In this document: positions 21,390 through 33,400 of the stretch, one piece after another | Position numbering within the stretch: the first letter of the stretch is position 1 | How the letters are laid out: each line of letters starts with the position of its first letter | Notes under the pieces: model-generated | What the model was told of the DNA's origin: nothing | Databases searched by the model: none | Seen by the model: only the letters and a program-made list of their open reading frames with translations | Assembly: GCA_950097015.1 (NCBI GenBank) | Contig: CATNEN010000003.1 | Location: forward strand, 15,980,501 to 16,044,500 | Source of the DNA: Macrostomum hystrix | Lineage: Eukaryota > Platyhelminthes > Macrostomidae | Length of the DNA: 64,000 bases | Reading direction: 5' to 3' | Translations under genes and position numbers: made by a program

Positions 21390-22248
21390 TGTTCTGTATG
21401 AACATAGGAACAGGAGAGAATCTAGAAATAGGAACATGTGAGAATCTAGAAATAGGAACAGGTGATAATCTAGAAATAGGAACAGGTGAGAATCTAGAAA
21501 TAGGAACAGGAGGGAATTTTGAAATAGGAACAGGTGAGAATCTAGAAATAGGAACAGGAGGGAATCTAGAAATAGGAACAGCAGAGCATTTTGAAATAGG
21601 AACAGGTGAGAATCTAGAAATAGGAACAGGTGATAATCTAGAAATAGGAACAGGTGAGAATCTAGAAATAGGAACAGGAGGGAATCTAGAAATAGGAACA
21701 GGTGAGAATCTAGAAATAGGAACAGGTAATAATCTAGAAATAGGAACAGGTGAGAATCTAGAAATAGGAACAGGAGGGAATCTAGAAATAGGAACAGGAG
21801 GGAATCTAGAAATAGGAACAGGTGATAATCTAGAAATATGAACAGGTGAGAATCTAGAAATAGGAACAGGAGGGAATCTAGAAATAGGAACAGGTGAGAA
21901 TCTAGAAATAGGAACAGGTGAAAATCTAGAAAAGGACCAGGTAAGAATCTAGATACAGGAACAGGTGAGAATCTAGAAATAGGAACAGGAGAGAATCTAG
22001 AAATAGGAACAGGTGAGAATCTAGAAATAGGAACAGGTGAGAATCTAGAAATAGGAACTGGTGAGAATCCAGAAATAGGAACAGGTGAGAATCTAGAAAT
22101 AGGAACTGGTGAGAATCTAGAAATAGGAACAGGTGAGAATCTAGAAATAGGAACAGGTGATAATCTAGAAATAGGAACAGGTGATAATCTAGAAATAGGA
22201 ACAGGTGAGAATCTAGAGATTGGAACTGGTAAGAATCTAGATATAGGA
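21390..22248. repeat. 24-bp minisatellite array (GAATCTAGAAATAGGAACAG)
   Basis: About 36 copies of GAATCTAGAAATAGGAACAG plus GTGA or GAGG. Every unit has a TCTAGA site. Both strands have open repeat frames (ENLEIGTG on plus, FLDSHLFL on minus), expected from a stop-free 24-bp unit. No evidence of a gene. Confidence 0.95.
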
Positions 22249-22249
22249 G

Positions 22250-23454
22250 CAATACTCGTATTTCTGGCTGAACTGACTTCTAGTAACTTGATCTGTTGCC
22301 TGTTTGCGAAGCATATATATTTATTTTAGTCCTTCAAAAATGATAGGCAAGGTGGATGAAGCTTTCGAACCAAGCATTCAGATTGATGTCCGCACACACC
22401 GTACAACATGGTGTGGCTGTCTTCAGTACTAAAAATCATCCTAGGCCATCTGATCAAGGCTGCGCAGGTAAAGAATCAATTCAGCAATGCACTTTTACAG
22501 ATAGCGGGAGAATCGGAGGAACTATAGTTAGGTGGCAGCATGAGGCTGGCTTATCTGTATCCCAAACCAGCTGTAGGTTTGTATATTTTCTTAAGGGGTC
22601 ACGACGCAGAACACAAATATAAAAGAGATCGAAATCTTGTTTTATGCTTAGTAACGCTAGAAATTTTGGGATTTTGGGATTCGGTTTGGGAGCTATCGTG
22701 AAATGTCCTCAGCAACCTCAGCACATTTCAAAGGACGGAGCGAACCGGAAAAGTGTTGATTTGGAACCATTCATTTGGAGTTTGTACTTTTTCAGATTCT
22801 AAGAAATGTCTTTGAATTAGCATGGCAACCGCTGAGCAGAAATGCCATTTCCTTGGTTCGCTAATTCCGCAACTTTTGATACATTGACTGGGCCCAAAAT
22901 TCGCTGATTGCCCAGCAAGGGAAATGGCCTTCGTAAAGCCTTGATGCCAATGGCAAGAAAGTTCTTGGAAAACTGTTCCACCCAATGAGAAACTTATTTG
23001 AGCTTCTCGAACTGTTAAGCCAATCGACTAAGCAATTTGAGAATCTCTAATTTCCATTCGTCTTTTTAACGAAACATGATAGTTGTCATGGAGACCGGTG
23101 GATATGAAATTTATTTGTTCATTTACATTCTGATTAGATTAGATCTAATTTCAGTTGAAAATTAATTAGGATCGTCAACTATTACCGACATTTTATCGAT
23201 AGAAAAGGCAAAAACTTTCTTCTGAATATTTGCAATCCGATTTTTAAAGGATATATAAACAGTCAATTAAATATTACAGCTTGATAACTTTTTTTATTAA
23301 ACACAGACAGATGTCAAAAATGCGTTGCAAACATACCTGTGCCTGAAAATAAGTTATAACACATGGTCATACTGAGTAGCTGAGTAATTTTACAACTAGA
23401 TTCAGCTAGATTGCAGTGTGAGAAGTGTACAATAATCCCACATCCGGTTTTCAA
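22250..23454. other. Unassigned spacer
   Basis: No gene assigned. Open frames at 22356-22622 (+) and 22728-22985 (-) have no recognisable domain. A GCGCAG|GTAAAG donor-like site near 22469 is isolated. A minus-strand AATAAA at 23293-23298 may serve the four-TM gene. Confidence 0.4.
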
Positions 23455-24165
23455 TCAAAGTGCTGTCGCCGGCGACCTAGCCAGTCTCGCTCCCAGGTCA
23501 TCGGCGCCATCTTGATCACCCACTTCTGCCAGTCGAAATTCATCTTCATCTTCATGGACATCCTCGACGAGCTGGTTTTGAGTCCTCGAACGCCGTCGCT
23601 GACGCTGCCACCGCCTAGCAACGCAGGCCTGCATGGCTAGGAACACCAGCAGGAGGCAGTCAACGGCCACGAACAATGTCAGGCCGGCCAGGTTGGCCAG
23701 GGCTGACGCGGCTCCGGCCGAGTCGCTAGCCGCCTCGGCGCGCAGTCTGGCTACGGCATGGTCGGCGACTTCGCTAACTGTGGCCGCCAGCAGGCAGGCG
23801 ACGGCGGGCATCGCCAGGCAGCAGGCGCGGCAGGCGTAGGTGGAGAGGCCGGGAGAACGGGTGGCGGCCAACAGGCTTACGCAGCCGGGAGCCAGCAGCG
23901 CCGGCGCCAGCGGCAGCGCCAAGACGCGGACGGCGGCCTCGGCTGGCCGCTTGTAGAAGGCCAGGCAGGAGGGCGGACTGGTCGGCAGGAAGCAGCCGAG
24001 GAATTGAAGCGCGTCGGCAAAGATCAAAGCCGCCGCCAGGCCTAGCAGTGTCCAGGCGTTCTGCCGGAAATGCCGCTCGGATGAGAACCGCTGCCAGCAG
24101 TTCCAGCTCGACTGTGGTGGCATCGGTGATGGTCTCTTTTTCCTCAGCCTCCTGCAGCGGAATAA
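23455..24165 (-). CDS. Four-transmembrane protein of unknown family (last exon, possibly whole gene)
   Basis: The ATG at 24123 opens 222 residues, MPPQSSWNCWQRFSSERHFR onward. Four hydrophobic segments are visible near residues 25-48 (WTLLGLAAALIFADALQFLG), 66-90, 96-118 and 138-165. A basic stretch RRWQRQRRRSR follows, then an acidic tail EDVHEDEDEF. Several Cys residues lie in and around segments 2-4. The frame stays open upstream of the ATG to 24165, where TATTAG resembles a splice acceptor, so an earlier coding exon is possible and the start is uncertain. High GC and a clean 670-bp frame with coherent topology support a real gene. I do not recognise the family, and a tetraspan adaptor or channel-like protein would be a guess. 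Confidence 0.6.
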   Translation of the reverse strand, partial: LFRCRRLRKKRPSPMPPQSSWNCWQRFSSERHFRQNAWTLLGLAAALIFADALQFLGCFLPTSPPSCLAFYKRPAEAAVRVLALPLAPALLAPGCVSLLAATRSPGLSTYACRACCLAMPAVACLLAATVSEVADHAVARLRAEAASDSAGAASALANLAGLTLFVAVDCLLLVFLAMQACVARRWQRQRRRSRTQNQLVEDVHEDEDEFRLAEVGDQDGADDLGARLARSPATAL

Positions 24166-25332
24166 CTAATATTTCAGTGCACTGGTCCCACCACTGACGA
24201 TGCGGCCTTTGCATATTTTATAAGCCATTCGACTCTCAGCAATGCTCCTTCCTCCCAGTATCCTCCGCTCTTCTTCCCTCGAATGGGGATCCGGTGGGGA
24301 TATGCGCAGGTCAAGAACTGACCAAAAATGGGATTGGCTGAGGCAAGCCACAATTTTCCTTGGACCCATCTCCCACCTCGCGTTCTTATTATATTTTGAA
24401 CGAAGCATGCGCTTTTTTTAAATCGAATTTCAGTAGTGTGAGCAGAATTTTAAATTATTATTCAATTTAAATCTGTAAATTAAATTTCGTCCTCATCCAA
24501 GACAATCTGTTTATTAAATGTCTAACGTATTAAATGTCTAACGTTGAATGCTCAGTGTCCTGGCACCTCAGTTTTACTATCTCACACGAGGAATCTGAGA
24601 AAGAACTAGTTGATGTGCTTGAAGAAAATAATGAGTTTTCGCTAACCTGTCTGCCAATTATGGGCCAGTGGGAAACAGAAACTCAATGCTTTTAAAGTAC
24701 AATACTTCTTTGTTAATGAGAAACTCCAATAAGATAGAAAGTTTTCTAATAGTACAAACCGAAAAGTTCATCTCAGAAAAGTGAAGCAGTCAAAGTAAAG
24801 CTGAAATTTGACATAGACAAAAGGCGGGTACACCTGTGTCAGCCAGCACTGCCATAGAATGAGCCGGCACGGACCTGCATTTTCTGCTGTGTGAGAGATA
24901 CAATTCAGACTACTGACAACAGTAGAAAAGCAAAGACTTGGCTGCAAAACTCTCACATAACACAAAAAAATATCGCCATAAAAATGGCAAGCTTAAAAGA
25001 GACTTCTGTGCACACTAAGAGTGGTGGGAGAGGACGGCGTGTGGCTATGGCTGACTGTAGAAGGCAAACAAGCCAGAAACCGGTCTCGGTCTGCCAGCGC
25101 GAGGTTCGTTCCCCACTTTTAGTGTGTCACATGCTGCATTTAGAAGGGGCAGCGGCCCGAAAATAATAATCAAATCCAACAGCCGACAACGCTCGACTAA
25201 GAATTCTGGCCGATTCTACTCAGCCTTTGCAAATCGGATCAATAATTGACTGCAATTCAACTGCCACCTGCCAGCTAATTGACCAAATCTAACTGGGCCG
25301 TATACGGAATCGAAGCTGCATGGCAGGCAATC
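24166..25332. other. Spacer between the four-TM gene and the repeat protein
   Basis: No credible gene. Any upstream exon of the minus-strand four-TM gene would lie here, but none could be joined confidently. No tandem array is present. Confidence 0.4.
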
Positions 25333-25986
25333 ATGGCGACGATGAAGTTGGTTATTGTTGGCGTATTGCTTGCAATTGCAACCACGACTGCTGCGGGTGA
25401 AATCACAACTGCTGCGGGTGAAACCACGACTGCTGCGGGTGAAATCACGACTGCTGCGGGTGAAACCACGACTGCTGCGGGTGAAATCACGACTGCTGCG
25501 GGTGAAATCACGACTGCTGCGGGTGAAATCACAACTGCTGCGGGTGAAATCACAACTGCTGCGGGTGAAATCACGACTGCTGCGGGTGAAATCACAACTG
25601 CTGCGGGTGAAACCACGACTGCTGTGGGTTCAACCACGACTGCTGCGGGTTCAACCACGACTGCTGCGGGTGCAACCACGACTGCTGTGGGTGAAATCAC
25701 AACTGCTACGGGTGCAACCACGACTGCTTCGGGTGCAGGCACGACTGCTGCTGGTGCAACCTCGACCTTTGCAAGTGAAATCACGACTGCTGCTTTTGCA
25801 GCTACGAAATCTTCGGGTGCAGCCACAGCAGTCGTGGAGGCATGTGCAGGCACGAATGCTTCGGCCTTGGCTGGCAACGCGACCAAAACAACTGAACATA
25901 AAAAACTATGCTTCGCGCCAGAGTTCGCCGTTCGGATCCGTACTGCTGGGCTGCGCGATGCTGCCGCCTGCGCTGACAATTTTTGA
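25333..25986 (+). CDS. Secreted mucin-like protein with seven-residue Thr/Ala repeats
   Basis: The first in-frame ATG is 25333, giving 217 residues (25342 is an alternative). MATMKLVIVGVLLAIATT is a good signal peptide. Then come about eighteen repeats of TTAAGEI, each encoded by a 21-bp minisatellite unit (25380-25760), drifting to TTAAGST and TTAAGAT. The non-repetitive C-terminus has two Cys (EACAG, KLCFA) and a third in AACADNF, plus N-x-S/T sites NAS and NAT. Thr-rich repeats suggest dense O-glycosylation, as in mucins or secreted matrix and adhesive proteins. That is inference from composition. The stop TGA overlaps AATAAA (25986-25991), giving an almost absent 3' UTR unless a later signal is used. 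The intact frame over a 21-bp unit, with a signal peptide, separates it from the non-genic arrays. Confidence 0.65.
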   Translation: MATMKLVIVGVLLAIATTTAAGEITTAAGETTTAAGEITTAAGETTTAAGEITTAAGEITTAAGEITTAAGEITTAAGEITTAAGEITTAAGETTTAVGSTTTAAGSTTTAAGATTTAVGEITTATGATTTASGAGTTAAGATSTFASEITTAAFAATKSSGAATAVVEACAGTNASALAGNATKTTEHKKLCFAPEFAVRIRTAGLRDAAACADNF

Positions 25987-26011
25987 ATAAACTCTTTGAT
26001 TCGTTGAATGT

Positions 26012-26870
26012 ATTAAAAGTATTAAATTTATGTATTGAATGTATCGAAAGTATTAAATTTATGTATTGAATGTATCGAAAGTATTAAATTGATGTATTGA
26101 ATGTATCGAAAGTATTAAATTGATGTATTGAATGTATCGAAAGTATTAAATTGATGTATTGAATGTATCGAAAGTATTAAATTGATGTATTGAATGTATC
26201 GAAAGTATTAAATTGATGTATTGAATGTGTCGAAAGTAATAAATTGATGTATTGAATGTATCGGAAGTATTAAATTGATGTATTGAATGTATCGAAAGTA
26301 TTAAATTGATGTATTGAATGTATCGAAAGTATTAAATAGATGTATTGAATGTATCGAAAGTATTAAATTGATGTATTGAAAGTATCGGAAGTATAAAATT
26401 GATGTATTGAATGTATCGGAAGTATAAAATTGATGTATTGAATGTATCGGAAGTATTAAATTGATGTATTGAATGTATCGAAAGTATTAAATTGATGTAT
26501 TGAATGTATCGGAAGTATTAAATTGATGTATTGAATGTATCGGAAGTATAAAATTGATGTATTGACTGTATCGGAAGTATAAAATTGATGTATTGAATGT
26601 ATCGGAAGTATTAAATTGATGTATTGAAAGTATCGGAAGTATAAAATTGATGTATTGAATGTATCGGAAGTATAAAATTGATGTATTGAATGTATCGGAA
26701 GTATTAAATTGATGTATTGAATGTATCGGAAGTATAAAATTGATGTATTGAATGTATCGGAAGTATAAAATTGATGTATTGAATGTATCGGAAGTATAAA
26801 ATTGATGTATTGAATGTATCGGAAGTATAAAATTGATGTATTGAATGTATCGGTAGTATAAAATTGATGT
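26012..26870. repeat. 31-bp minisatellite array
   Basis: About 28 copies of a 31-bp unit, ATTGATGTATTGAATGTATC plus GGAAGTATAAA or GAAAGTATTAA. The two end types are unevenly distributed: GAAAGTATT predominates in the first half, GGAAGTATA in the second. This suggests expansion in blocks. It begins about 30 bp after the secreted-protein stop codon and could lie in that gene's 3' UTR. Confidence 0.95.
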
Positions 26871-28318
26871 ACTCTACCCACTCTACCTGTCTCCTCGCAC
26901 TCTACATGTCTCCCCTTCACACTACCAGTCTCCCTGCCACTGTCTCCCTCACACTACCTGTCTCTACCACTCTACCTGCACAAGTTGGATATGACAGAGG
27001 GGTATGATAGAGACATATAGTTAACTATATATAAAAATATTTATACATTCGAAAAATCGAAGCTATAATCTAAATTCTGCACTGTGCATGTCCTGCAGTT
27101 TTATTATAAAGCCGGTGAATAGCTGCGACACGGGTGTAGGTGTCTGCTGGGTTACGCATTGTTTTGCCCCTGTGGTGAAATAATGTGGCATCTGGCAAAT
27201 AAAAATAAATAAATGTTAAACTGGCTGAAATTATTATTTTTTTCAATTTACTCGCAGATTCTTAATCAAACAAAAAGCTGCACATGCTAATTTAGAATTT
27301 TATTATAAAGAGAATTTTTTGTTAGAATTTTGTTCATATGACTGAAAACTGATGACGCAGTTGAATATCACGACATAAGTTCGACTTGCATGGTTATGTG
27401 TGTATGGGTTATAGTACGCTTGCGTTTGTTAATACAAAGCTTAGAGAAAACAACACGACAGACGAGAGAGAAAATAGTTGCTATGCATGCTAATCTTTTG
27501 TTTTTATGTATAGGTGACAGTGTATGCGGGTGCTAAATAATACATACGGTTTGAAAAGCAAAACAGGAAACTGCGACGATTATTGAAAAATGACACTAAG
27601 ACGTAAGCCTTTTAAACTAAACATTTTTAAGAAACAGCTTTTGTTCTCGTGACTGCATATATAATTTGTTTAGTAAAACACAAAATATTAAAAGCAAAAA
27701 AAATTGAAAATTTACTTTTTAAATCGGTGCCAAAACAAATAATTGTTTTTTGTTTGATCGAAGTCACTCGTCGAACCCGCTTGTTTGGGCGCCAATTTAA
27801 ATTCCGAGACAAAAGACTAGACCAGCTAAATAGGAAAACGATAAGGATAAATTAGCGAAACAATGCTATCATGTGATGGATACAGGGCGTAAGTTATAGT
27901 AAAAATTACAATCAATAATTGTAAAATTCACTGATGAAGTATAGGTGGAGTGATTAGCAGAAAATGATATTAGACAATAAAATGACGTACAGAACACGAC
28001 ACATAAACGTGGATCTTGCGAAAAAAAATTATTTCGATTATGCAAAACAGCAACAAAACAACGTTCTGCATAGCCTGCACTAGATAGACTACTGGGCAGT
28101 AGTGCGTCCAGAGTCAAAATGGGTTTTAAATGTTGCAAATAAAGCTGAGCTTTTAAACTTCCAAACTGAGATATATAGCTTATAATTTATATCATAAGTT
28201 AGATGGCAAGGTATGATAAAAAGCAACTTTATTACGCCAATAATTAAGTAACTAAATTGGGCAAAAATGCAAAAAACTATATATGCATACCAAATGTGGT
28301 GATAAATTCTAGTAATAA
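26871..28318. other. Unassigned spacer
   Basis: A short CTCTACCTGTCTCC-like degenerate repeat at 26875-26985, then AT-rich sequence. I see no gene. Confidence 0.45.
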
Positions 28319-28326
28319 ATTTAGAC

Positions 28327-29507
28327 CAGGGGTCGGCAAATTTTTTAGCGAGCGGGCCACGGAGAGAACCTATAGGACGACAGCGGGCCGTATTAACTGT
28401 AGGAATATGAGAAAGGGGAGAGATGAGACACAGGATAGATGAGAAATGGGAGAGATGAGACACCGGATAGACGAGACAGGGGAGGGATGAGCCAGAGATG
28501 AGAATAGATAAGACTGGAGAGAGACGGGAGACACGGCAGAGATGAGACAGGGGAGAGATAATTAGACACAGGACATATAAGACACTGGAGAGATGAGACA
28601 GGGGAGAGATAATTAGACACAGGACATATAAGACACTGGAGAGATGAGACAGGGGAGAGATAATTAGACACAGGACAGATAAGACACTGGAGAGATGAGA
28701 CAGGGGAGAGATAATTAGACACAGGACATATAAGACACTGGAGAGATGAGACAGGGGAGAGATAATTAGACACAGGACATATAAGACACTGGAGAGATGA
28801 GACAGGGGAGAGATAATTAGACACAGGACATATAAGACACTGGAGAGATGAGACAGGGGAGAGATAATTAGACACTGGACATATAAGACACTGGAGAGAT
28901 GAGACAGGGGAGAGATAATTAGACACAGGACATATAAGACACTGGAGAGATGAGACAGGGGAGAGATAATTAGACACAGGACATATAAGACACTGGAGAG
29001 ATGAGACAGGGGAGAGATAATTAGACACAGGACATATAAGACACTGGAGAGATGAGACAGGGGAGAGATAATTAGACACAGGACATATAAGACACTGGAG
29101 AGATGAGACAGGGGAGAGATAATTAGACACAGGACAGATAAGACACTGGAGAGATGAGACAGGGGAGAGATAATTAGACACAGGACATATAAGACACTGG
29201 AGAGATGAGACAGGGGAGAGATAATTAGACACAGGACAGATAAGACACTGGAGAGATGAGACAGGGGAGAGATAATTAGACACAGGACATATAAGACACT
29301 GGAGAGATGAGACAGGGGAGAGATAATTAGACACAGGACATATAAGACACTGGAGAGATGAGACAGGGGAGAGATAATTAGACACAGGACAGATAAGACA
29401 CTGGAGAGATGAGACAGGATACTATAGGTGGTGTAAGGGGCAACGGGCCAGATTTAGGGGCTTCGAGGGCCGCATCTGGCCCGCGGGCCGGAGTTTGCCT
29501 ACCCCTG
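28327..29507. mobile_element. hAT-type non-autonomous transposon containing a minisatellite
   Basis: The ends are CAGGGGTCGGCAAATTTTTT at 28327 and, on the complement, CAGGGGTAGGCAAACTCCGG from 29507. GC-rich blocks GCGGGCCAC and GGGCCGCATCTGGCCCGCGG lie just inside. The flanks are the identical 8-bp ATTTAGAC (28319-28326 and 29508-29515). The 8-bp duplication and CAGGGG...CCCCTG ends fit hAT elements. Almost the whole interior is a 51-bp tandem array, and there is no transposase, so mobility would need a partner element. Confidence 0.9.
28393..29422. repeat. 51-bp minisatellite array within the hAT element
   Basis: About seventeen near-identical copies from about 28548, preceded by degenerate units. 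Each unit contains AGAGATAATTAGACACAGG, ACATATAAGACACTGG and AGAGATGAGACAGGGG, three diverged 16-19-bp sub-units. The main differences between copies are CATATA versus CAGATA. The minus frame reads a 17-residue repeat because 51 is a multiple of 3, with no start or signal, so it is not called a gene. Confidence 0.95.
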
Positions 29508-29515
29508 ATTTAGAC

Positions 29516-30368
29516 ACTTTATATAAGATTCTAAAATGGTACTCATATAAGAATAAGTTGGAATTAATTGATCCGCTAAAGACTAATAGGGCCACAAGCA
29601 CTATGTAGTACCAACTTAGTCACGATATGAACAAAAGAAAATTAATTAGTCGACTGAATGACTGCGATTTCATGTTAATAACCCGAAACTGAATATGCCA
29701 GGTCATCATACTGCTAAAATGGTAAATAGAGAGTTTCAAAAAAGTAAGCAATTCTACCTGATTAATTAGAAATATCACGAAAGGCAGAATTAAGAACAAA
29801 GATGATATACACAAGCAGAATACGCGAATAACTGGATTGCACAGATTTATCTTGAGTAAATTAAAACGGTTGAAATGAAACAAATTCTTCTTTAAAAATA
29901 CAAGCTTAAAGCTAAAAAAGGTAAACTTAAAGCAAAAATTAGCATAGTAATTAAAATTAGGAAATGAGGGAGTACAGAAAGCAATGCTGTAAGTAGGACT
30001 GCAGGGACTAAAGCAGGATTGTAAGCATCATTAAACAATAGCGAATTCATAATACACTTCACTAACTGACAAGTGGTCCTGAGGAAAAAAACTAATTAAG
30101 CGGCAAATATCTGTCTGTACCGAATAAGAACAAGGACTAAGAAATTCGCAAACTCTTCCACTAAACGATCTTTTCATAGAAAACCAACAATATATTGCGT
30201 CATTTCCTGTGCTAAAAATAGAATGCAAGCGTGAAAAGCTAAAGCCAATGTTTATCTTCGCCAGATTGGAAAGCGAAGGAACAAATTGACAGTGAGGTAA
30301 AGAGAACAGAAATAAAGACTAAAGAAGATAATGTTAATTTTAGAATCTTTAATGAACAGACCAGACTG
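29516..30368. other. Downstream region of the Ig receptor gene
   Basis: No gene is seen. This should hold the 3' UTR of the minus-strand Ig receptor. No clear consensus polyadenylation signal is obvious close to its stop. Confidence 0.4.
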
Positions 30369-30440
30369 TTACACACACGTGGGCTGACCACCAGAGCTTT
30401 GTACACCAACCGAAGTATTGTACGGCACTCCGGCTGCAAC
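30369..30440 (-). CDS. Terminal exon of the Ig receptor, ending in a PDZ-ligand-like motif
   Basis: The acceptor AAATTTTAG|GTTGCAG opens phase 0, matching the GCGGCG|GTAAGC donor at 32517. It encodes 23 residues, VAAGVPYNTSVGVQSSGG then QPTCV, and stops at TAA. The Ser/Thr-x-Val ending fits class I PDZ ligands. Being small, it is the exon most dependent on phase agreement. Confidence 0.6.
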   Translation of the reverse strand, partial: VAAGVPYNTSVGVQSSGGQPTCV

Positions 30441-33400
30441 CTAAAATTTGGATTTAAAATCGAATCGAATCAAAATTTAATTTAATGTGACCACTAGATA
30501 TTTAGCAATTACAATTTGGTTAGGATTTTCGAATCTGAAAAAACAAGGCAGTATTCAAGGCAAATTATTTATTACTGAAACAAACAGCCCACCAAGAAAT
30601 ACTATCAGATTCCAAAACGCTACTGTAAGTAGCTGACTGTGATTTGACTCGCATTATCCCAACGACTGGAAAAAGCAGGCTATAAATCCTATTTCAAAGG
30701 AACACAACCGGAACAAACTATGAGTTATAGTAAACCGTAGAAAACTTACTTTAATAGAAAAGTAAAGTTTTGCACCACAGCTGAGAAGCAGCAGCAGCAG
30801 CGGCAGCCATAACCATATTAATTATTTGAGTTTAGTTAATCAATTGTTGCATTTCTGATGCAAAATCTCAGAGCTGTGATATAAAAATAAAGCAATCAAG
30901 AACTATAATTTTATCTAAAAAAAGTTTGTCAATGTGAAACAGATGAACGATTAACAAGATATTGTAAGTAACTAGTTTTTTATAATTCTCTCTTGATTGC
31001 AACAACTCTAATTGAGTAGATGATCAATGGTTGTTATTTTGAGATCAACTTTCACTTTTCTAAACGTAAGGTTTTCAGACATTTTTTAGAATCAAATTAA
31101 CAAAAAATTACATTTCCAATATCACAGCAGCAGCAGCGGCATCCGTTGCGTTAGCCGTGTGGTAGAAAGCAAAATCATATTTATTATTGAAACTAGCAGT
31201 AAAAATCAGGGATGCAATTAAAAGCAAGCAGTTAATCGGCTATTCGATCAATGTAGAGCCCTTGTTACCCGTAAAACATTTTACCGATAAAGTAGTTATT
31301 GCCTACTTGCAGTAATAGGTAATTTTTTCAGCCACGGATTAAAACAAAGTATACAAATGCTACAATATACTTCAAATTTTATAAAAAGACACCACCTGAC
31401 GAACCTTCGGGCCATAATTAAGTGCTGCCGACTTTTTGAAGACTTTCAATTGTTTTAAAACTAGTGAGACCTCCAAGTCTTTTAATTATATAGAGGTAGC
31501 ATATTTACAGAACTTTATGTCGTTTTTTATTAGGAAATGCATTTTTATAATTCTGATTTTTATGCTTTAGCGATAGGTAAAAAATGGATATTTTTCTATA
31601 TTCTAGCTGTATGACCAGGTCACACTACAGTGGAGGGCAGCTCGTCCAGTCTGGAACGCAGCACTCGCCGACTGTCGGCTGCCGAAACCTGCGAGTTGTT
31701 TTTTGTTTAAATTTAACAAAATTGAACAAGCCGTAGATTTTGCACTGGAAAGGACTAATTAAAATCTATATGCAAATATATGGGAACAATAAGAAAGTCT
31801 TTAGCAAGATTATTCTAATAAACTCTCATTATTCAACGACAACAAAAACTAATACAACAAAAATAAGTTGCTGCATATTAAAACACTAGACCATTCTACA
31901 AACAGACAGTGCCATTAGAGTCGTAATTGCGTGAAAATCTAGCGTGTGAAGTTGGACAATCTATAGCGTCTGAAACACTGTGCAGTTAAACAAATCACTT
32001 TGCTGAAACTAACAAATGATACCAATATTCTAAATCTTAGGTAATTTAGGTATTTTTGTGAAAATTGCAGCAGAGCTACTAAGTCTAAAGCATACAATTA
32101 GTGTCATGAAATTCCGATAACATTTACTTGCTCGTGTGAGTGAATAGCGAAATTCGTACTATATACAAAGTTTTTGTATGAATTAACATTCGTTATACTA
32201 CCATACAAATAAAAATATCTTACATGACATTGTTCTGTCAAGGATTCTGTCTTGAGCCGGCCTGATGATAACAATTGTTATAATAAATTTGTTTGTAAAA
32301 CTATTGTTCTCATGCAAAATAAAAATGTATTATTATTATAATTATAAGTTTCTTTGCTTCTAAATAATTAGTATCAATATCAATAGCGAATTATTGACAT
32401 AAGTAGGCAATAAATTAAAATATAATGCGAGGCAGACTACTAAAAATTATAGCATACAGTATTGCGATAATACAATAGAAGGCCCAATAGATGTAACTAA
32501 ACGAGCTTTTGCTTACCGCCGCATCATTTTGGTTTACTCGACCGTAGCCAACTTTGTCACTTCTGCAATTGGAAATATTGGAATTAAAAATGCACTTTTT
32601 CCTATTTAGGATGACATAAATAACATGAGCCTATAATGAAAGCAATGAAAAATAACATAACAAGTGAGTCTATGACCTGATGATTCGGCCACAGTGATTC
32701 CATGACATCATGGTTTTGTGATAGTGAGTCTGTGACCAGATGATCCGGTCATAGTGATTCCGTGACCCCATGATTTAGTCATAGCCATTTCATGACCTCA
32801 TGATTTGGTCATACTGATTCCATGACCTCATGATTTGGTGATACTGATTCCATGACCTCATGATTTGGTCATACTGATTCCATGACCTCATGATTTGGTC
32901 ATACTGATTCCATGACCTCATGATTTGGTCATACTGATTCCATGACCTCATGATTTGGTCATACTGATTCCATGACCTCGTGATTTGGTCATACTGATTC
33001 CATGACCTCATGATTTGGTGATAGTGATTCCATGACCTCATGATTTGGTCATACTGATTCCATGACCTCATGATTTGGTCATACTGATTCCATGACCTCG
33101 TGATTTGGTCATACTGATTCCATGACCTCATGATTTGGTGATAGTGATTCCATGACCTCATGATTCGGTCATAGTGAAAATGTGGCAGGTATTCAGCAAT
33201 TAGCTATTATTAAATGACCAATAATGTGTTTAGGGAATAAATTCATAAACGGTTACGCAATAAATATCCACAAAATTATACTCACGCAGGCTTAGGAGCG
33301 GCGCTGCGTCGCTTTAAAGCGTAGGCGATGCCGGCAGCGATAATAACGAAAGCCAGAATTGCCAAAATCACTATGCCAGCGGTCATCATTGCCGAGTTTG

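Noticed and set aside
31160-31189. Alternative last exon of the Ig receptor (acceptor CTGCTAG near 31189)
   Set aside because: It would add only two residues before a stop. The exon at 30369-30440 has a better acceptor and a 23-residue coding tail, so this is kept only as an alternative.
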